53,860 nt of DNA from Burkholderiales bacterium 67-32 (GCA_001898625.1 MKUP01000020.1:32541-86400), one strand, 5' to 3'; shown: positions 8,738 through 16,217, numbered from the stretch's first letter. Notes: a model not told the origin generated them from the letters alone. Numbers and translations: made by a program.

Positions 8738-9111
8738 CCCCCTGGCCCACACACCGCCTGCCCGCGCCGGCGGGCCACTACGTGCCCGCCATGCAGACAG
8801 GCCAGCTCCTGTACCTGTCGGGCGTCCTGCCCGACCTGGCGCGCGGCGAGGACTTCGCGACCCAGTTCGGCACCTGCTTCGACCGCATCGAAACCATCCT
8901 GGCCGAAGGCGGCCTGGGACTGGCCAGCATCGTGCAGTGCACGGTTTATCTGTCGGATATCGGACGCTGGGACGAGTTCAACCAGCTTTATCGTCACCGC
9001 CTGGGCCAGCACCGCTGTGCACGCACGGTGGTGCCGGTCGGGCCGTTGCACTTCGGTGCGCAGATCGAGGTGCAAGTGGTGGCGGAAGCGACTCGGTCAG
9101 CCTCCGCCTGA
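8734..9111 (+). CDS. RidA/YjgF-family protein, last gene of the Mo-hydroxylase operon
   Basis: A 125-residue RidA-fold protein that overlaps the CoxG-like gene by four bases (ATGA). It has the family glycine-rich SGVLP segment near residue 29 and keeps the catalytic-type arginine (R97 in CARTVVPVG) and the acidic IEVQVV strand (E112). The family hydrolyses reactive enamines/imines or acts as tautomerase/deaminase. In this operon it may handle an unstable enol or keto tautomer formed after ring hydroxylation; that is inference. Its last 134 bases are antisense to the 3' end of the acyl-CoA ligase gene. Confidence 0.88.
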   Translation: MTPWPTHRLPAPAGHYVPAMQTGQLLYLSGVLPDLARGEDFATQFGTCFDRIETILAEGGLGLASIVQCTVYLSDIGRWDEFNQLYRHRLGQHRCARTVVPVGPLHFGAQIEVQVVAEATRSASA

Positions 9112-10498
9112 GTTCGCGGCGCGAAATCTTGCCATTGGCCCCCAGCGGAATGCTGTCCAGCTTCCACCAGTAGACCGGCTGCCACGCGGCCGGCAACTGC
9201 GTCGCCAGGCGTATGGCCAGATCGTCGGCCTGCACGCCGGGCGCGCCCGTGAAGGCACAGCCCACCACCGCGCCATACGTGGCGTCGTCCACGCCGAAGG
9301 CTACCGCTTGCCGCACGCCGGGCTCCCGTTCGACATGGCGTTCGACATCGCCCGGATGGATGTTCACTCCGCCACGCAGGATCATGTCGTCGGCGCGGCC
9401 CGACAGCGCCAACCGGCCCGTCGGATCGAACACGCCCAGATCCTGCGTGTCGACCGCATCGCCGCCTGGGTACAGGAAATCGTCGCCCACCGAACGCGTC
9501 GCCAGGGCCGCATGAGGGCTTCGCACCAGGATGCGGCCGGGTTGCCCCGCCGTGCCCTCGGCGCCCTGCCCAACCGTTACGTGCACCCCGTCGATCGGAA
9601 ATCCGACCCGGCCGACCCGCCGGGCCGCCTCGTCCGAACCGCAGATCCAGCCCAGTTCGGAACTGCCATACAGGTTGATCAGCGGCACGCGCCAGACTGC
9701 CTCCGCGCGCTGCCACAGATCCGCCGCCAGCTCCGACGAACTGCACGAATACCTCGCCAGGGCCGCGGGCAGCGCCGGCGCGACACCCAGCATGATGCGC
9801 ACCATGCTCGGCACCATGGGCATGAAGCGAATCTCGCGCTCGTCCAGCCAGCCGGCCAGCTTCGACGCCGAGAACCCCGGCGCCACATGCAATTGCGTAC
9901 CCGCCGACAAGAACGGCATCAGGCTCAGTATCTGCGCCGAATACCAGTTCAGCCCGCGCACCTCCAGACAGGGTTCGCCTTCGTCCAGCCCCATCAGCCG
10001 CGCGGACACCTCGCCGTTGTGCCGCAGTGCCGCGGCGGACTGGTAGACCAGCTTGGGCATGCCCGTCGTGCCCGAGGTGCAATTGACCAGCACCGTCCCC
10101 GCCGGCATCGCCGCCGCACCGGACGCCTGCGCCAGCGGCAGGCAGTCCGCGCCCGCGGATCCAAGGGCCAGCATGCCCGATGGCCGCGCGGTGGCGAGCA
10201 ACGCGCGCACCGTATCGGCCGGCAGGTAGTCCATGTCGATATTGAGTACCGCCGCGCCCGCCATCCAGGCGCCCAGCCACAGCACCACCTTCTCGACGCC
10301 ATTGGCGGTGGGCAACAGAAAGAGCGGCGGCGCGCCATTCTGCGCAGGCAGCGACCGCGCCACCGCGCGCGCCTGCTCGTACAGGCCGCGGCCGTCCAGC
10401 CGTGCGCCACCGGTATCCGCCAGCGCCAGCCGATCCGGATGGCGGCTCGCCCGCCGCGCCAGACAGGACTCGACGAATTGCGCGAATTCGCTAGCCAT
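8978..10498 (-). CDS. AMP-forming acyl/aryl-CoA ligase
   Basis: A 506-residue ANL-superfamily adenylating enzyme. The P-loop motif A3 is TSGTTGMPK (141-149), the LYGSSELGW motif A5 is near 277-284, SGRADDMILRGGVNIHP (A8) spans 366-382, and the catalytic lysine K457 lies in GANGKISRRE. It would activate an organic acid to its CoA thioester with ATP. The last 44 residues (after K457 and RREL) are Pro/Ala/Arg-rich, lack family similarity and are encoded opposite the end of the RidA-like gene, so they look like a readthrough tail. Its start overlaps the LysR gene stop by eight bases, so the two are co-transcribed. By analogy with HmfD it could supply furoyl-CoA or a related thioester to the Mo-hydroxylase. 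Confidence 0.9.
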   Translation of the reverse strand: MASEFAQFVESCLARRASRHPDRLALADTGGARLDGRGLYEQARAVARSLPAQNGAPPLFLLPTANGVEKVVLWLGAWMAGAAVLNIDMDYLPADTVRALLATARPSGMLALGSAGADCLPLAQASGAAAMPAGTVLVNCTSGTTGMPKLVYQSAAALRHNGEVSARLMGLDEGEPCLEVRGLNWYSAQILSLMPFLSAGTQLHVAPGFSASKLAGWLDEREIRFMPMVPSMVRIMLGVAPALPAALARYSCSSSELAADLWQRAEAVWRVPLINLYGSSELGWICGSDEAARRVGRVGFPIDGVHVTVGQGAEGTAGQPGRILVRSPHAALATRSVGDDFLYPGGDAVDTQDLGVFDPTGRLALSGRADDMILRGGVNIHPGDVERHVEREPGVRQAVAFGVDDATYGAVVGCAFTGAPGVQADDLAIRLATQLPAAWQPVYWWKLDSIPLGANGKISRRELRRRLTESLPPPLAPRSAHRSATARPAPPCVHSGAGPGGDDKAG

Positions 10499-11426
10499 GA
10501 CCGATCAGCGCTTCGGGCTCCAGGCGAAAATGCTCTGCCGCGCGCTCCAGCAACCACGATCGGAAACACGCTACCTTCTGGTGTTCGTAGCGGCTCTCGG
10601 GCGTCGCGAGATAGTAGGCCGACTTGGACCTGAGCCGCGGGCCGAACGGCGAGACCAGCGCGCCCGAACGCAATGCGCGGTTGGCCAGCGGCGTGCGCGC
10701 GATCACCACGCCCAGGCCCTCCACCGCTCCCGCCAACGAGGTCAACTGCATGTGCATGCCCAACTCCATCTGCGGCTGCATCTCGCCCAGTCCGGCGGCG
10801 GCCAGCCATTCCGGCCAGTCATCCTCGTAGAGCGACGTGAAGTACGTCCGCAACCACGTCGTTCCGGCCAGGATCGCCGATACGTCGCCGTCCGGCTTAC
10901 CCTCTAGCAGACGCGGCGACATCGCGGGAAAGAAATACTCGTCGCACAGCCAATCGCACTTCACGCCGTCCCACTTGCCCGAACCATACCGGATCGCGAC
11001 ATCGTAGGCGTTGATCTGGAACGCATCGAAGGCCGAGGTGGTGGAAAGCTGGAGCCGCAATTGCGGAAAAGCCGCGCGGAACTCGGGCAGCAACGGCAGC
11101 AGGCACTCCGTCGCGAACGTGGGCAAGCAACTGATCGAAAGCGTGTGTTCGTTGCCTCCCTGGCTGACCCGATCGGTCGCGGTGGAAAGCTCCACCAGCA
11201 GGCCGCTCACCGCTTCCAGATACTCCGAACCCGGCGTGGTCAGCGAGATCCGGCCCTTGGCGCGCACGAACAGCGCCGTGCCCAGGCGGTCCTCCAGTGA
11301 ACGGATCTGATGGCTGATTGCCGCCTGGGTCAGGTGCAGCTCATTGGCCGCCTTGGTAAAACTCAGGTGCCGGGCGGTCGCCTCGAAAGCAAGCAATGCA
11401 TTCAGCGGCGGAATAAAAGGGGGCAT
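10491..11426 (-). CDS. LysR-family transcriptional regulator, GcvA-like
   Basis: A 311-residue LysR-type regulator. The N-terminal winged helix-turn-helix covers residues 1-65 (ATARHLSFTKAANELHLTQ, then AAISHQIRSLEDRLG), followed by a periplasmic-binding-like effector domain. The start PLNALLAFEATARHLSF is typical of the GcvA/TrpI branch. It is followed by the acyl-CoA ligase with an eight-base overlap. It is the only regulator next to the left-hand catabolic genes, so it may control the 202-9111 operon and its own ligase, with the pathway acid or CoA ester as effector (inference). Confidence 0.92.
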   Translation of the reverse strand: MPPFIPPLNALLAFEATARHLSFTKAANELHLTQAAISHQIRSLEDRLGTALFVRAKGRISLTTPGSEYLEAVSGLLVELSTATDRVSQGGNEHTLSISCLPTFATECLLPLLPEFRAAFPQLRLQLSTTSAFDAFQINAYDVAIRYGSGKWDGVKCDWLCDEYFFPAMSPRLLEGKPDGDVSAILAGTTWLRTYFTSLYEDDWPEWLAAAGLGEMQPQMELGMHMQLTSLAGAVEGLGVVIARTPLANRALRSGALVSPFGPRLRSKSAYYLATPESRYEHQKVACFRSWLLERAAEHFRLEPEALIGHG

Positions 11427-11490
11427 TCACTGCTTCCGTCGTTGGAGAAAGCTGACGAATCCGGATTATATCCGGCCCGTCCTCGGCAGC

Positions 11491-12378
11491 TTACGTATAG
11501 CGCCGCACCAATCCCGCCACGTCGCCCGTGAAAACCTCGGGCGCCTGCGCGCGTACGGACTCATACAGCGTCGAGCAAAAAGCGGACACCGGCGTATCGG
11601 CCTCCAGTTCGGCCGCCATGCGCTGCGAGATGCCGATGTCCTTGGCCATCAGCTCGACCGCCGAGCGCGTCGGCTCGAAGCGGCCGGCGGCCATCCCGGG
11701 CCCGAAGATCTGCAACGGCAGCGAGTCCGCGAAACCGCCCGCCAGCGCCGGCGCCAGGCGCTCCACGTCCACGCCGGCGCGCCGCGCGAGGCCGTAGGTC
11801 TCGGCGATCGTGAGCACGTTCACCGCGACGATCATCTGGTTGCAGATCTTGGTGGTCTGGCCCGCGCCGGCCGGCCCCATGTGGGTCACGCGCGCGGTCA
11901 GCGGCGCCAGGAACGGCCGCGCCGCCTCCAGGTCCGCAGCCTCGCCGCCGACAAAACAGATCAACGTGCCGCCCTCGGCGCCCGGCACGCCGCCCGAGAC
12001 GGGCGCATCCAGCCACGACGCGCCGGTCCGCTCGCGCAGGCGCCGGCCGAGATCCCGCGCCTGCGCGGGCTCGATGGTCGAGAAATCGATCACCAGCTTG
12101 CGCGAGCCCCGCGGGCCTGCGCTGGCCAGCCCGTCCGGACCGAACACCACCGACTCGACCGCCGCCCCGTCCTTGACGCAGATCCCCAGCACGTCCGCCG
12201 CCTCCAGCACCTGGGCCGGCGTGGCGGCCAGCCGCGCGCCGGCCCGGACCAGTTCGGCCGCCTTGCCGGCATTGCGGTTCCACACCGTGAGCGCATGGCC
12301 CGCCGCAAGCAGGCGGCGCGCCATGGGCAGCCCCATGTTGCCGAGTCCGACGAAGCCGAAGTGCCGGGATGTATCCAT
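11491..12378 (-). CDS. 3-hydroxyisobutyrate/6-phosphogluconate dehydrogenase-family oxidoreductase
   Basis: A 295-residue beta-hydroxyacid dehydrogenase. The Rossmann motif GFVGLGNMG is at residues 8-16. NRNAGK at 34-39, after the second strand, is of the kind linked to NADP(H) preference. Substrate-binding DAPVSGG spans 124-130, and the catalytic lysine is K177 in GQTTKICNQ. I chose the ATG at 12378 (MDTSRHFGF), because the longer reading frame upstream adds a basic stretch unlike the family. It lies 64 bases downstream of the LysR start on the same strand but reads toward it, so a shared pathway is unproven. 3-Hydroxyisobutyrate, tartronate semialdehyde or succinic semialdehyde are possible substrates. 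Confidence 0.88.
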   Translation of the reverse strand: MDTSRHFGFVGLGNMGLPMARRLLAAGHALTVWNRNAGKAAELVRAGARLAATPAQVLEAADVLGICVKDGAAVESVVFGPDGLASAGPRGSRKLVIDFSTIEPAQARDLGRRLRERTGASWLDAPVSGGVPGAEGGTLICFVGGEAADLEAARPFLAPLTARVTHMGPAGAGQTTKICNQMIVAVNVLTIAETYGLARRAGVDVERLAPALAGGFADSLPLQIFGPGMAAGRFEPTRSAVELMAKDIGISQRMAAELEADTPVSAFCSTLYESVRAQAPEVFTGDVAGLVRRYT

Positions 12379-12460
12379 GAAACGATGCTCCAGTCCGAGG
12401 CGGCCCGCGCCGCATGCCGGCATGATAGCCCGCCCCACATGGCGGGCACGCTTGACCAAT

Positions 12461-12494
12461 TCATAACCATATGGTTATTATTTATTCATAACCA
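12461..12494. promoter_or_regulatory. Probable ArsR-family operator
   Basis: A perfect 16-base palindrome ATAACCATATGGTTAT (12463-12478) is followed 25 bases downstream of its first half by another copy of the half-site TCATAACCA (12486-12494). The sites end 18 bases before the ATG of the ArsR-type regulator and also lie in the leader region of the divergent dehydrogenase. This fits autoregulation. The regulator-site pairing is inferred from position. Confidence 0.7.
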
Positions 12495-12512
12495 ACCAGC
12501 GATGTATTACCC

Positions 12513-12836
12513 ATGCCCCCGCCTCAAGACCTGCTCTTCAGGACGCTTGCCGATCCCACCCGGCGCGCCCTTTTCGAACACCTGTGCCGTGACGGGGAAC
12601 AGACCGTCGTGGCGCTGACGGCCCAGGCCGGCGTGTCGCAGCCGGCCGTCTCGAAACACCTGCGGCTGCTCAAGCAGGCGGGTCTCGTGCTCGATCGGCA
12701 TGAAGGGCGCCAGACCCACTACAGCGCCCGGCGCCGCGCGCTTGTCCCGCTGCTCGACTGGACCAGCCAGATGGCCGGATTCTGGGAACAGCGGTTCGAT
12801 GATCTTGAAAACCTACTCAACAGGATGGACCAATGA
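12513..12836 (+). CDS. ArsR-family transcriptional regulator
   Basis: A 107-residue winged-helix repressor. Residues 5-80 form the ArsR fold (FRTLADPTRRALFEHLCRDG, then the recognition helix GVSQPAVSKHLRLLKQAGLV). It lacks the CxC metal-binding motif of ArsR/SmtB sensors, so it belongs to the non-metal branch that is usually paired with an SRPBCC (AHSA1) protein, which is exactly its neighbour with a four-base ATGA overlap. Two AT-rich palindromic half-sites precede it. Related pairs can act with a small-molecule ligand; none can be named here. Confidence 0.92.
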   Translation: MPPPQDLLFRTLADPTRRALFEHLCRDGEQTVVALTAQAGVSQPAVSKHLRLLKQAGLVLDRHEGRQTHYSARRRALVPLLDWTSQMAGFWEQRFDDLENLLNRMDQ

Positions 12837-13264
12837 GCGATACCCCGACCGAAACCCGCTCCGTCGTCGTCGAGCGCGAGTTCCCCCACCCGCCGGACAG
12901 GCTCTGGCGCGCGTTGACCCAGCCGCACCTGATCGAGGAATGGCTGATGAAGAATGACTTCCACCCCGCCGTGGGACACCGCTTCAAGCTGCAGGGCGAA
13001 TGGGGCGGCACGCTCGATTGCGAGGTCCTGGTCGTCGAACCGGACAAGGCGCTGTCGTACACCTGGAACTTCACGCACGCCGATCCGGCCTTCGATCTGC
13101 GCAGCGTCGTGACCTTCACGCTCGCGCCCACGGGCACGGGTACCCATCTGCGCATGGAACAGACGGGCTTTCGCCCCGACCAGAAGCAGGCCTACGGCGG
13201 TGCCAAGGCCGGATGGCCGCAGTTCTTCGGGAAGCTGGAACAGGTGCTGGAGAAATTGGCGTGA
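12833..13264 (+). CDS. AHSA1-type SRPBCC domain protein
   Basis: A 143-residue single-domain START/Bet v1-like protein of the activator-of-Hsp90-ATPase-1 family. VVVEREFPHPPDRLWRALTQ at the N-terminus and GWPQFFGKLEQVLEKL at the C-terminus are the usual first strand and last helix lining a hydrophobic pocket. It overlaps the ArsR gene start-to-stop and the next gene by four bases, so the three are translated together. ArsR-AHSA1 pairs are common in proteobacteria; most have no known substrate. Confidence 0.9.
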   Translation: MSDTPTETRSVVVEREFPHPPDRLWRALTQPHLIEEWLMKNDFHPAVGHRFKLQGEWGGTLDCEVLVVEPDKALSYTWNFTHADPAFDLRSVVTFTLAPTGTGTHLRMEQTGFRPDQKQAYGGAKAGWPQFFGKLEQVLEKLA

Positions 13265-13683
13265 AGCCCGCGCAGCGGCCCGGCGAGCCCGTCCTGCTGT
13301 CAGGCGGCAACCCTCAGATTCCGAAGGGAGACGGCAACGCCCCGGTGCAGGCCTACATCGCGGCCATGCCGGGCTGGAAGCGCGACATCGGGCGCCGCAT
13401 GGACGCCCTGATCGAGCACGCCGTGCCCGGCGTGAACAAAGCGGTCAAATGGAACTCGCCTTTCTATGGCGCCGGCGGCGAAGGCTGGTTCCTGAGCTTT
13501 CATTGCTTCACGAAGTACATCAAGGTCACCTTCTTCAGCGGCGCATCGCTGGATCCTCCACCTTCGGGCAAATCCAAGTACGAGCGGATTCGCTACCTGG
13601 ACATCCACGAAGGCCAGTTCGACGAAGCGCAGTTCGCCGACTGGGTCAAGCAGGCCAGCCGGTTGCCGGGGGAGCGGCTGTAA
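13261..13683 (+). CDS. DUF1801 (YdhG-like) domain protein, GTG start
   Basis: A 140-residue protein. Residues 25-135 match the DUF1801 fold (VQAYIAAMPGWKRDIGRRMDALI, then VKWNSPFYG and the terminal DEAQFADWVKQAS). The start is a GTG that overlaps the preceding TGA (GTGA), which is the only start that keeps the operon spacing. DUF1801 proteins often accompany ArsR/AHSA1 genes; function is not established. An intrinsic terminator begins 23 bases after the stop. Confidence 0.85.
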   Translation: MKPAQRPGEPVLLSGGNPQIPKGDGNAPVQAYIAAMPGWKRDIGRRMDALIEHAVPGVNKAVKWNSPFYGAGGEGWFLSFHCFTKYIKVTFFSGASLDPPPSGKSKYERIRYLDIHEGQFDEAQFADWVKQASRLPGERL

Positions 13684-13706
13684 GGCGGCGGACGCTCGAT
13701 GACGAC

Positions 13707-13745
13707 AAAAAACCCGCGACCCAGTAAAGGATGCGCGGGTTTTTT
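13707..13745. terminator. Bidirectional intrinsic terminator between DUF1801 gene and tRNA-Leu
   Basis: A perfect 12-base stem AAAAAACCCGCG / CGCGGGTTTTTT (13707-13718 and 13734-13745) encloses a 15-base loop. The T run is present on both strands, so it can stop the ArsR operon on + and the tpiA-secG-tRNA transcript on -. Confidence 0.9.
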
Positions 13746-13779
13746 ATATGCCAGGGATGGGACGCCCTGGAGAAAATCC

Positions 13780-13864
13780 TGGTGCCGTCGGCGAGACTCG
13801 AACTCGCACAGCTTTCGCCACTACCCCCTCAAGATAGCGTGTCTACCAATTTCACCACGACGGC
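13780..13864 (-). tRNA. tRNA-Leu (anticodon GAG), CCA encoded
   Basis: On the minus strand the acceptor arms GCCGTCG and CGACGGC pair fully, with discriminator A and an encoded CCA (13780-13782). The anticodon stem CTATC/GGTAG holds loop TTGAGGG, giving GAG, which reads CUC/CUU leucine codons. The variable arm is long, as in class II tRNAs, and GTTCGAGTC is the T loop. Total length with CCA is 85. It follows secG by 53 bases. Confidence 0.95.
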
Positions 13865-13868
13865 TTGC

Positions 13869-13910
13869 GTGAGCCCGCTAGTATATAACATTTGCGGGCT
13901 CACTAGCGGG
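13869..13910. repeat. Two mutually exclusive inverted repeats between secG and tRNA-Leu
   Basis: GTGAGCCCGC (13869-13878) pairs perfectly with GCGGGCTCAC (13894-13903). The overlapping CCCGCTAGT (13874-13882) pairs perfectly with ACTAGCGGG (13902-13910). The two hairpins share the CCCGC segment and cannot form together. The spacer of the first contains TATATAA, which on the minus strand gives TATACT as a possible -10 element 15 bases before the tRNA. Confidence 0.75.
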
Positions 13911-13917
13911 ACCCTCT

Positions 13918-14334
13918 TCAGTTTTTCTGCGCGGGAGCCTCGGGCTGAGCCGGAGCGGCCGGAGGCGTGGCGGGCACGGACGGGACCGACGCATCGGGCG
14001 CGGCCGGGGCCGGGGCGGGCGCGCTGCCGGGCACGGCGGGCACGGACAGGTCGCTGGGATGGTTCTCCATGACGCCACCCTGCGAGGCGGCGGGGGCCGG
14101 ACGGCCCAGGTAGGCCAGCGCGGCAGTGGAGACGAAGAAGACGACCGCCGCCCACTTGGTGGTGCGCGACAGGAAGTTGGCCGCGCCAGCGGCGCCGAAC
14201 AGGCTGCCGGCGGAGCCGCCGCCGAAGGCGGAGCCCATGTCGGCGCCCTTGCCCTGTTGCAGGAGGACCAGGACGATAATCGTCAGGGCGGAAACAACCT
14301 GCACGATCAGCAGGACGGTAAGCATTACGGACAT
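13918..14334 (-). CDS. secG: Protein-export membrane subunit SecG
   Basis: A 138-residue SecG. Two transmembrane helices (about residues 3-25 and 61-77) flank the conserved cytoplasmic loop LQQGKGADMGSAFGGGSAG, the family signature. It binds SecYE and aids preprotein translocation. The C-terminal 60 residues are a Pro/Ala-rich tail, longer than in E. coli SecG but common in Burkholderiales. Its ATG follows the tpiA stop directly with no gap, and tRNA-Leu lies downstream. Confidence 0.96.
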   Translation of the reverse strand: MSVMLTVLLIVQVVSALTIIVLVLLQQGKGADMGSAFGGGSAGSLFGAAGAANFLSRTTKWAAVVFFVSTAALAYLGRPAPAASQGGVMENHPSDLSVPAVPGSAPAPAPAAPDASVPSVPATPPAAPAQPEAPAQKN

Positions 14335-15114
14335 TCAAGCACTCCGGGTTGTTGCGCCCGCCTCGGCGATGCGCAGGAAGTCTTCGGCCACCAGCGAGGC
14401 GCCGCCTATCAGGCCGCCGTCGATGTCGGGCATGGCGAACAGTTCGGCGGCGTTGGCCGCCTTGACGCTGCCGCCGTACAGCACGCGCACGCCGGCGCAG
14501 TCGACGCGCTGGAGCGCGGCCCGGATGGCGGCGTGCACTTCCTGGGCCTGTTCGGGGCTGGCGGTCTTGCCGGTGCCGATCGCCCAGACGGGTTCGTAGG
14601 CGATGACCATGGCGGCCACGGCTTCCCGGCCCAGGGCCAGCACGGGTTTGAGCTGTTCGTCGATGACGGCCAGGGTGCGGCCGGCTTCGCGCTCGGCCAG
14701 GGTCTCGCCCACACAGACGACGGGAGTCAGGCCGGCGGCCAGCGCCGCCTTGGCCTTATCGGCCACGAGCTGGCTGGTTTCGCCATGCAGGCTGCGCCGC
14801 TCGGAATGGCCCGCCAATACATAGCGGCAGCCGAAATCGGCCAGCATCGCGCCGGATACCTCGCCAGTGTAGGCGCCCTGCGCATGGACGCTGATGTCCT
14901 GAGCGCCCCAGGCGACGTCGGAATCGGTCAGCGCGGACTCGGCCTGGGCCAGGTACGGAAACGGCACGCAGACGCCGACGTCGCAAGCAGCGGCGCCGGA
15001 GGACTGGTTCCAGGCGCTGCGTATGGCCGAAAGCAGCTGGCCGTTGGTGGCCAGCGCGCCGTGCATCTTCCAGTTGCCCAGCACCAGGCGGCGGATGTTC
15101 TGTTTAGTTGCCAT
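14335..15114 (-). CDS. tpiA: Triosephosphate isomerase
   Basis: A 259-residue TIM barrel that interconverts dihydroxyacetone phosphate and glyceraldehyde 3-phosphate. Catalytic residues are N14 and K16 (LGNWKMHG), H103 (AGHSERR) and E174 ([11 protein letters not shown]). The phosphate loop is [10 protein letters not shown] with the GGASL loop near the end. The start at 15114 gives the normal N-terminus. It abuts secG, as in many beta-proteobacteria. The 5' leader holds a hairpin with a T run only 11 bases before the ATG. Confidence 0.97.
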   Translation of the reverse strand: MATKQNIRRLVLGNWKMHGALATNGQLLSAIRSAWNQSSGAAACDVGVCVPFPYLAQAESALTDSDVAWGAQDISVHAQGAYTGEVSGAMLADFGCRYVLAGHSERRSLHGETSQLVADKAKAALAAGLTPVVCVGETLAEREAGRTLAVIDEQLKPVLALGREAVAAMVIAYEPVWAIGTGKTASPEQAQEVHAAIRAALQRVDCAGVRVLYGGSVKAANAAELFAMPDIDGGLIGGASLVAEDFLRIAEAGATTRSA

Positions 15115-15125
15115 CGACAAGAATC

Positions 15126-15159
15126 GAAAAATGCCCGCGTGGACAAAAATATGCGGGCA
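15126..15159 (-). promoter_or_regulatory. Hairpin with U-run in the tpiA leader (attenuator-like or upstream terminator)
   Basis: On the minus strand TGCCCGC (15159-15153) and GCGGGCA (15138-15132) form a seven-base stem, followed at once by a run of five T. It ends 11 bases before the tpiA ATG. A good -10 element (TACAAT) lies just upstream on the same strand, near 15171-15176, so transcripts from it would carry the hairpin. Confidence 0.55.
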
Positions 15160-15206
15160 AAACCTCGATTGTATCGGCTCCAGCGCACCGCTGCAGCCAA
15201 TGTCGT

Positions 15207-15233
15207 AAAAAATGCTGGGCGCGCGAAGCGCGT
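15207..15233 (-). terminator. Probable intrinsic terminator of the quinone oxidoreductase gene
   Basis: Directly after the stop at 15240, the minus strand forms a GC stem of about six bases (15219-15224 with 15228-15233, loop of three) and, six bases later, a run of six T (15212-15207). The spacer before the T run is longer than ideal. Confidence 0.5.
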
Positions 15234-15239
15234 CGGGGG

Positions 15240-16217
15240 CTAAACCGTCAAGACGATCTTTCCGACGTGCTCGCCCGACTCCATCAGGGCGTGGGCCTTG
15301 TCCGCCTCGCGTAGCGGGAAGGTGGCGTAGACCACGGGCTTCAACCGCCCGGACTCGAACAGCGGCCAGACGTTCTGGCGCAGCGCGGCGGCCACCTCGC
15401 CCTTGAACTGGGCCGAGCGCGGACGCAGGGTGGAACCGGTGATGGTCAGGCGGCGGCTGAGCACCCGGGCGAAGTCGATCTCGCCCTTCGCCCCGCCCAG
15501 CAGCGCGATCAGCACGATGCGGCCGTCTTCGGCCAGGCAGTGGATATCGCGGGCGACGTAGTCGCCGGCCACCATGTCCAGGATCACGTCCACGCCCCGG
15601 CCGTCGGTCAGGCGCTTGATTTCCTGCACGAAATCCTGCGTGCGGTAGTTGATCCCGGCGGTGGCGCCGAGTTTCTCGACGGCGGCGACGCGCTCGTCGT
15701 TGCCCACCGTGGCATACACCGGGTGGCCCAGTGCCTTGGCCAACTGGACGGCCGTGGTACCGATGCCGCTGGCCCCGCCGTGCACCAACAGCGACTCCTG
15801 GCCCGACAGCCGGCCGCGCATGAAGACGTTGCTCCAGACCGTGAAATAGGTTTCGGGCAGGCCCGCGGCCTCGACCATGCTCAGCCCCTTGGGCACGGGC
15901 AGGCACTGGGTGGCGGGCACGGTGCAGTATTCGGCGTAGCCACCGCCGTTGACCAGCGCGCAGACCGCGTCGCCCACCGCGAAGCCGGAGGCGCCCTCGC
16001 CCAGCGCGGCCACGGTGCCGGCCACCTCCAGCCCGGGCAGGTCGGAGGCCCCGGGGGGCGGCGGGTAGGTCCCGCGGCGCTGGGCCACGTCCGGCCGGTT
16101 GACGCCGGCGGCGGCGACCCGGATCAGGACTTCGCCCGCGCCGGGCGCCGGCGTGGGACGCTCGGCGGCCTGCAGGACTTCGGGCCCGCCGGGGCGGGAG
16201 ATTTCGATGGCAATCAT
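15240..16217 (-). CDS. NAD(P)H quinone oxidoreductase, PIG3-like zinc-independent MDR
   Basis: A 325-residue medium-chain reductase of the TP53I3/PIG3 quinone oxidoreductase branch. [40 protein letters not shown] is the family N-terminus; the Rossmann motif is HGGASGIGT near 145-153. The zinc-binding cysteine cluster of alcohol dehydrogenases is missing. It likely reduces quinones or enones with NADPH. I used the ATG at 16217 ([14 protein letters not shown]), dropping an upstream stretch without homology. It is commonly found next to tpiA in Bordetella relatives. Confidence 0.92.
   Translation of the reverse strand: MIAIEISRPGGPEVLQAAERPTPAPGAGEVLIRVAAAGVNRPDVAQRRGTYPPPPGASDLPGLEVAGTVAALGEGASGFAVGDAVCALVNGGGYAEYCTVPATQCLPVPKGLSMVEAAGLPETYFTVWSNVFMRGRLSGQESLLVHGGASGIGTTAVQLAKALGHPVYATVGNDERVAAVEKLGATAGINYRTQDFVQEIKRLTDGRGVDVILDMVAGDYVARDIHCLAEDGRIVLIALLGGAKGEIDFARVLSRRLTITGSTLRPRSAQFKGEVAAALRQNVWPLFESGRLKPVVYATFPLREADKAHALMESGEHVGKIVLTV

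Noticed and set aside
13707-13745. Considered as a mobile-element end or att site next to the tRNA
   Set aside because: The structure is a plain intrinsic terminator and no integrase or direct repeat of the tRNA end is visible.
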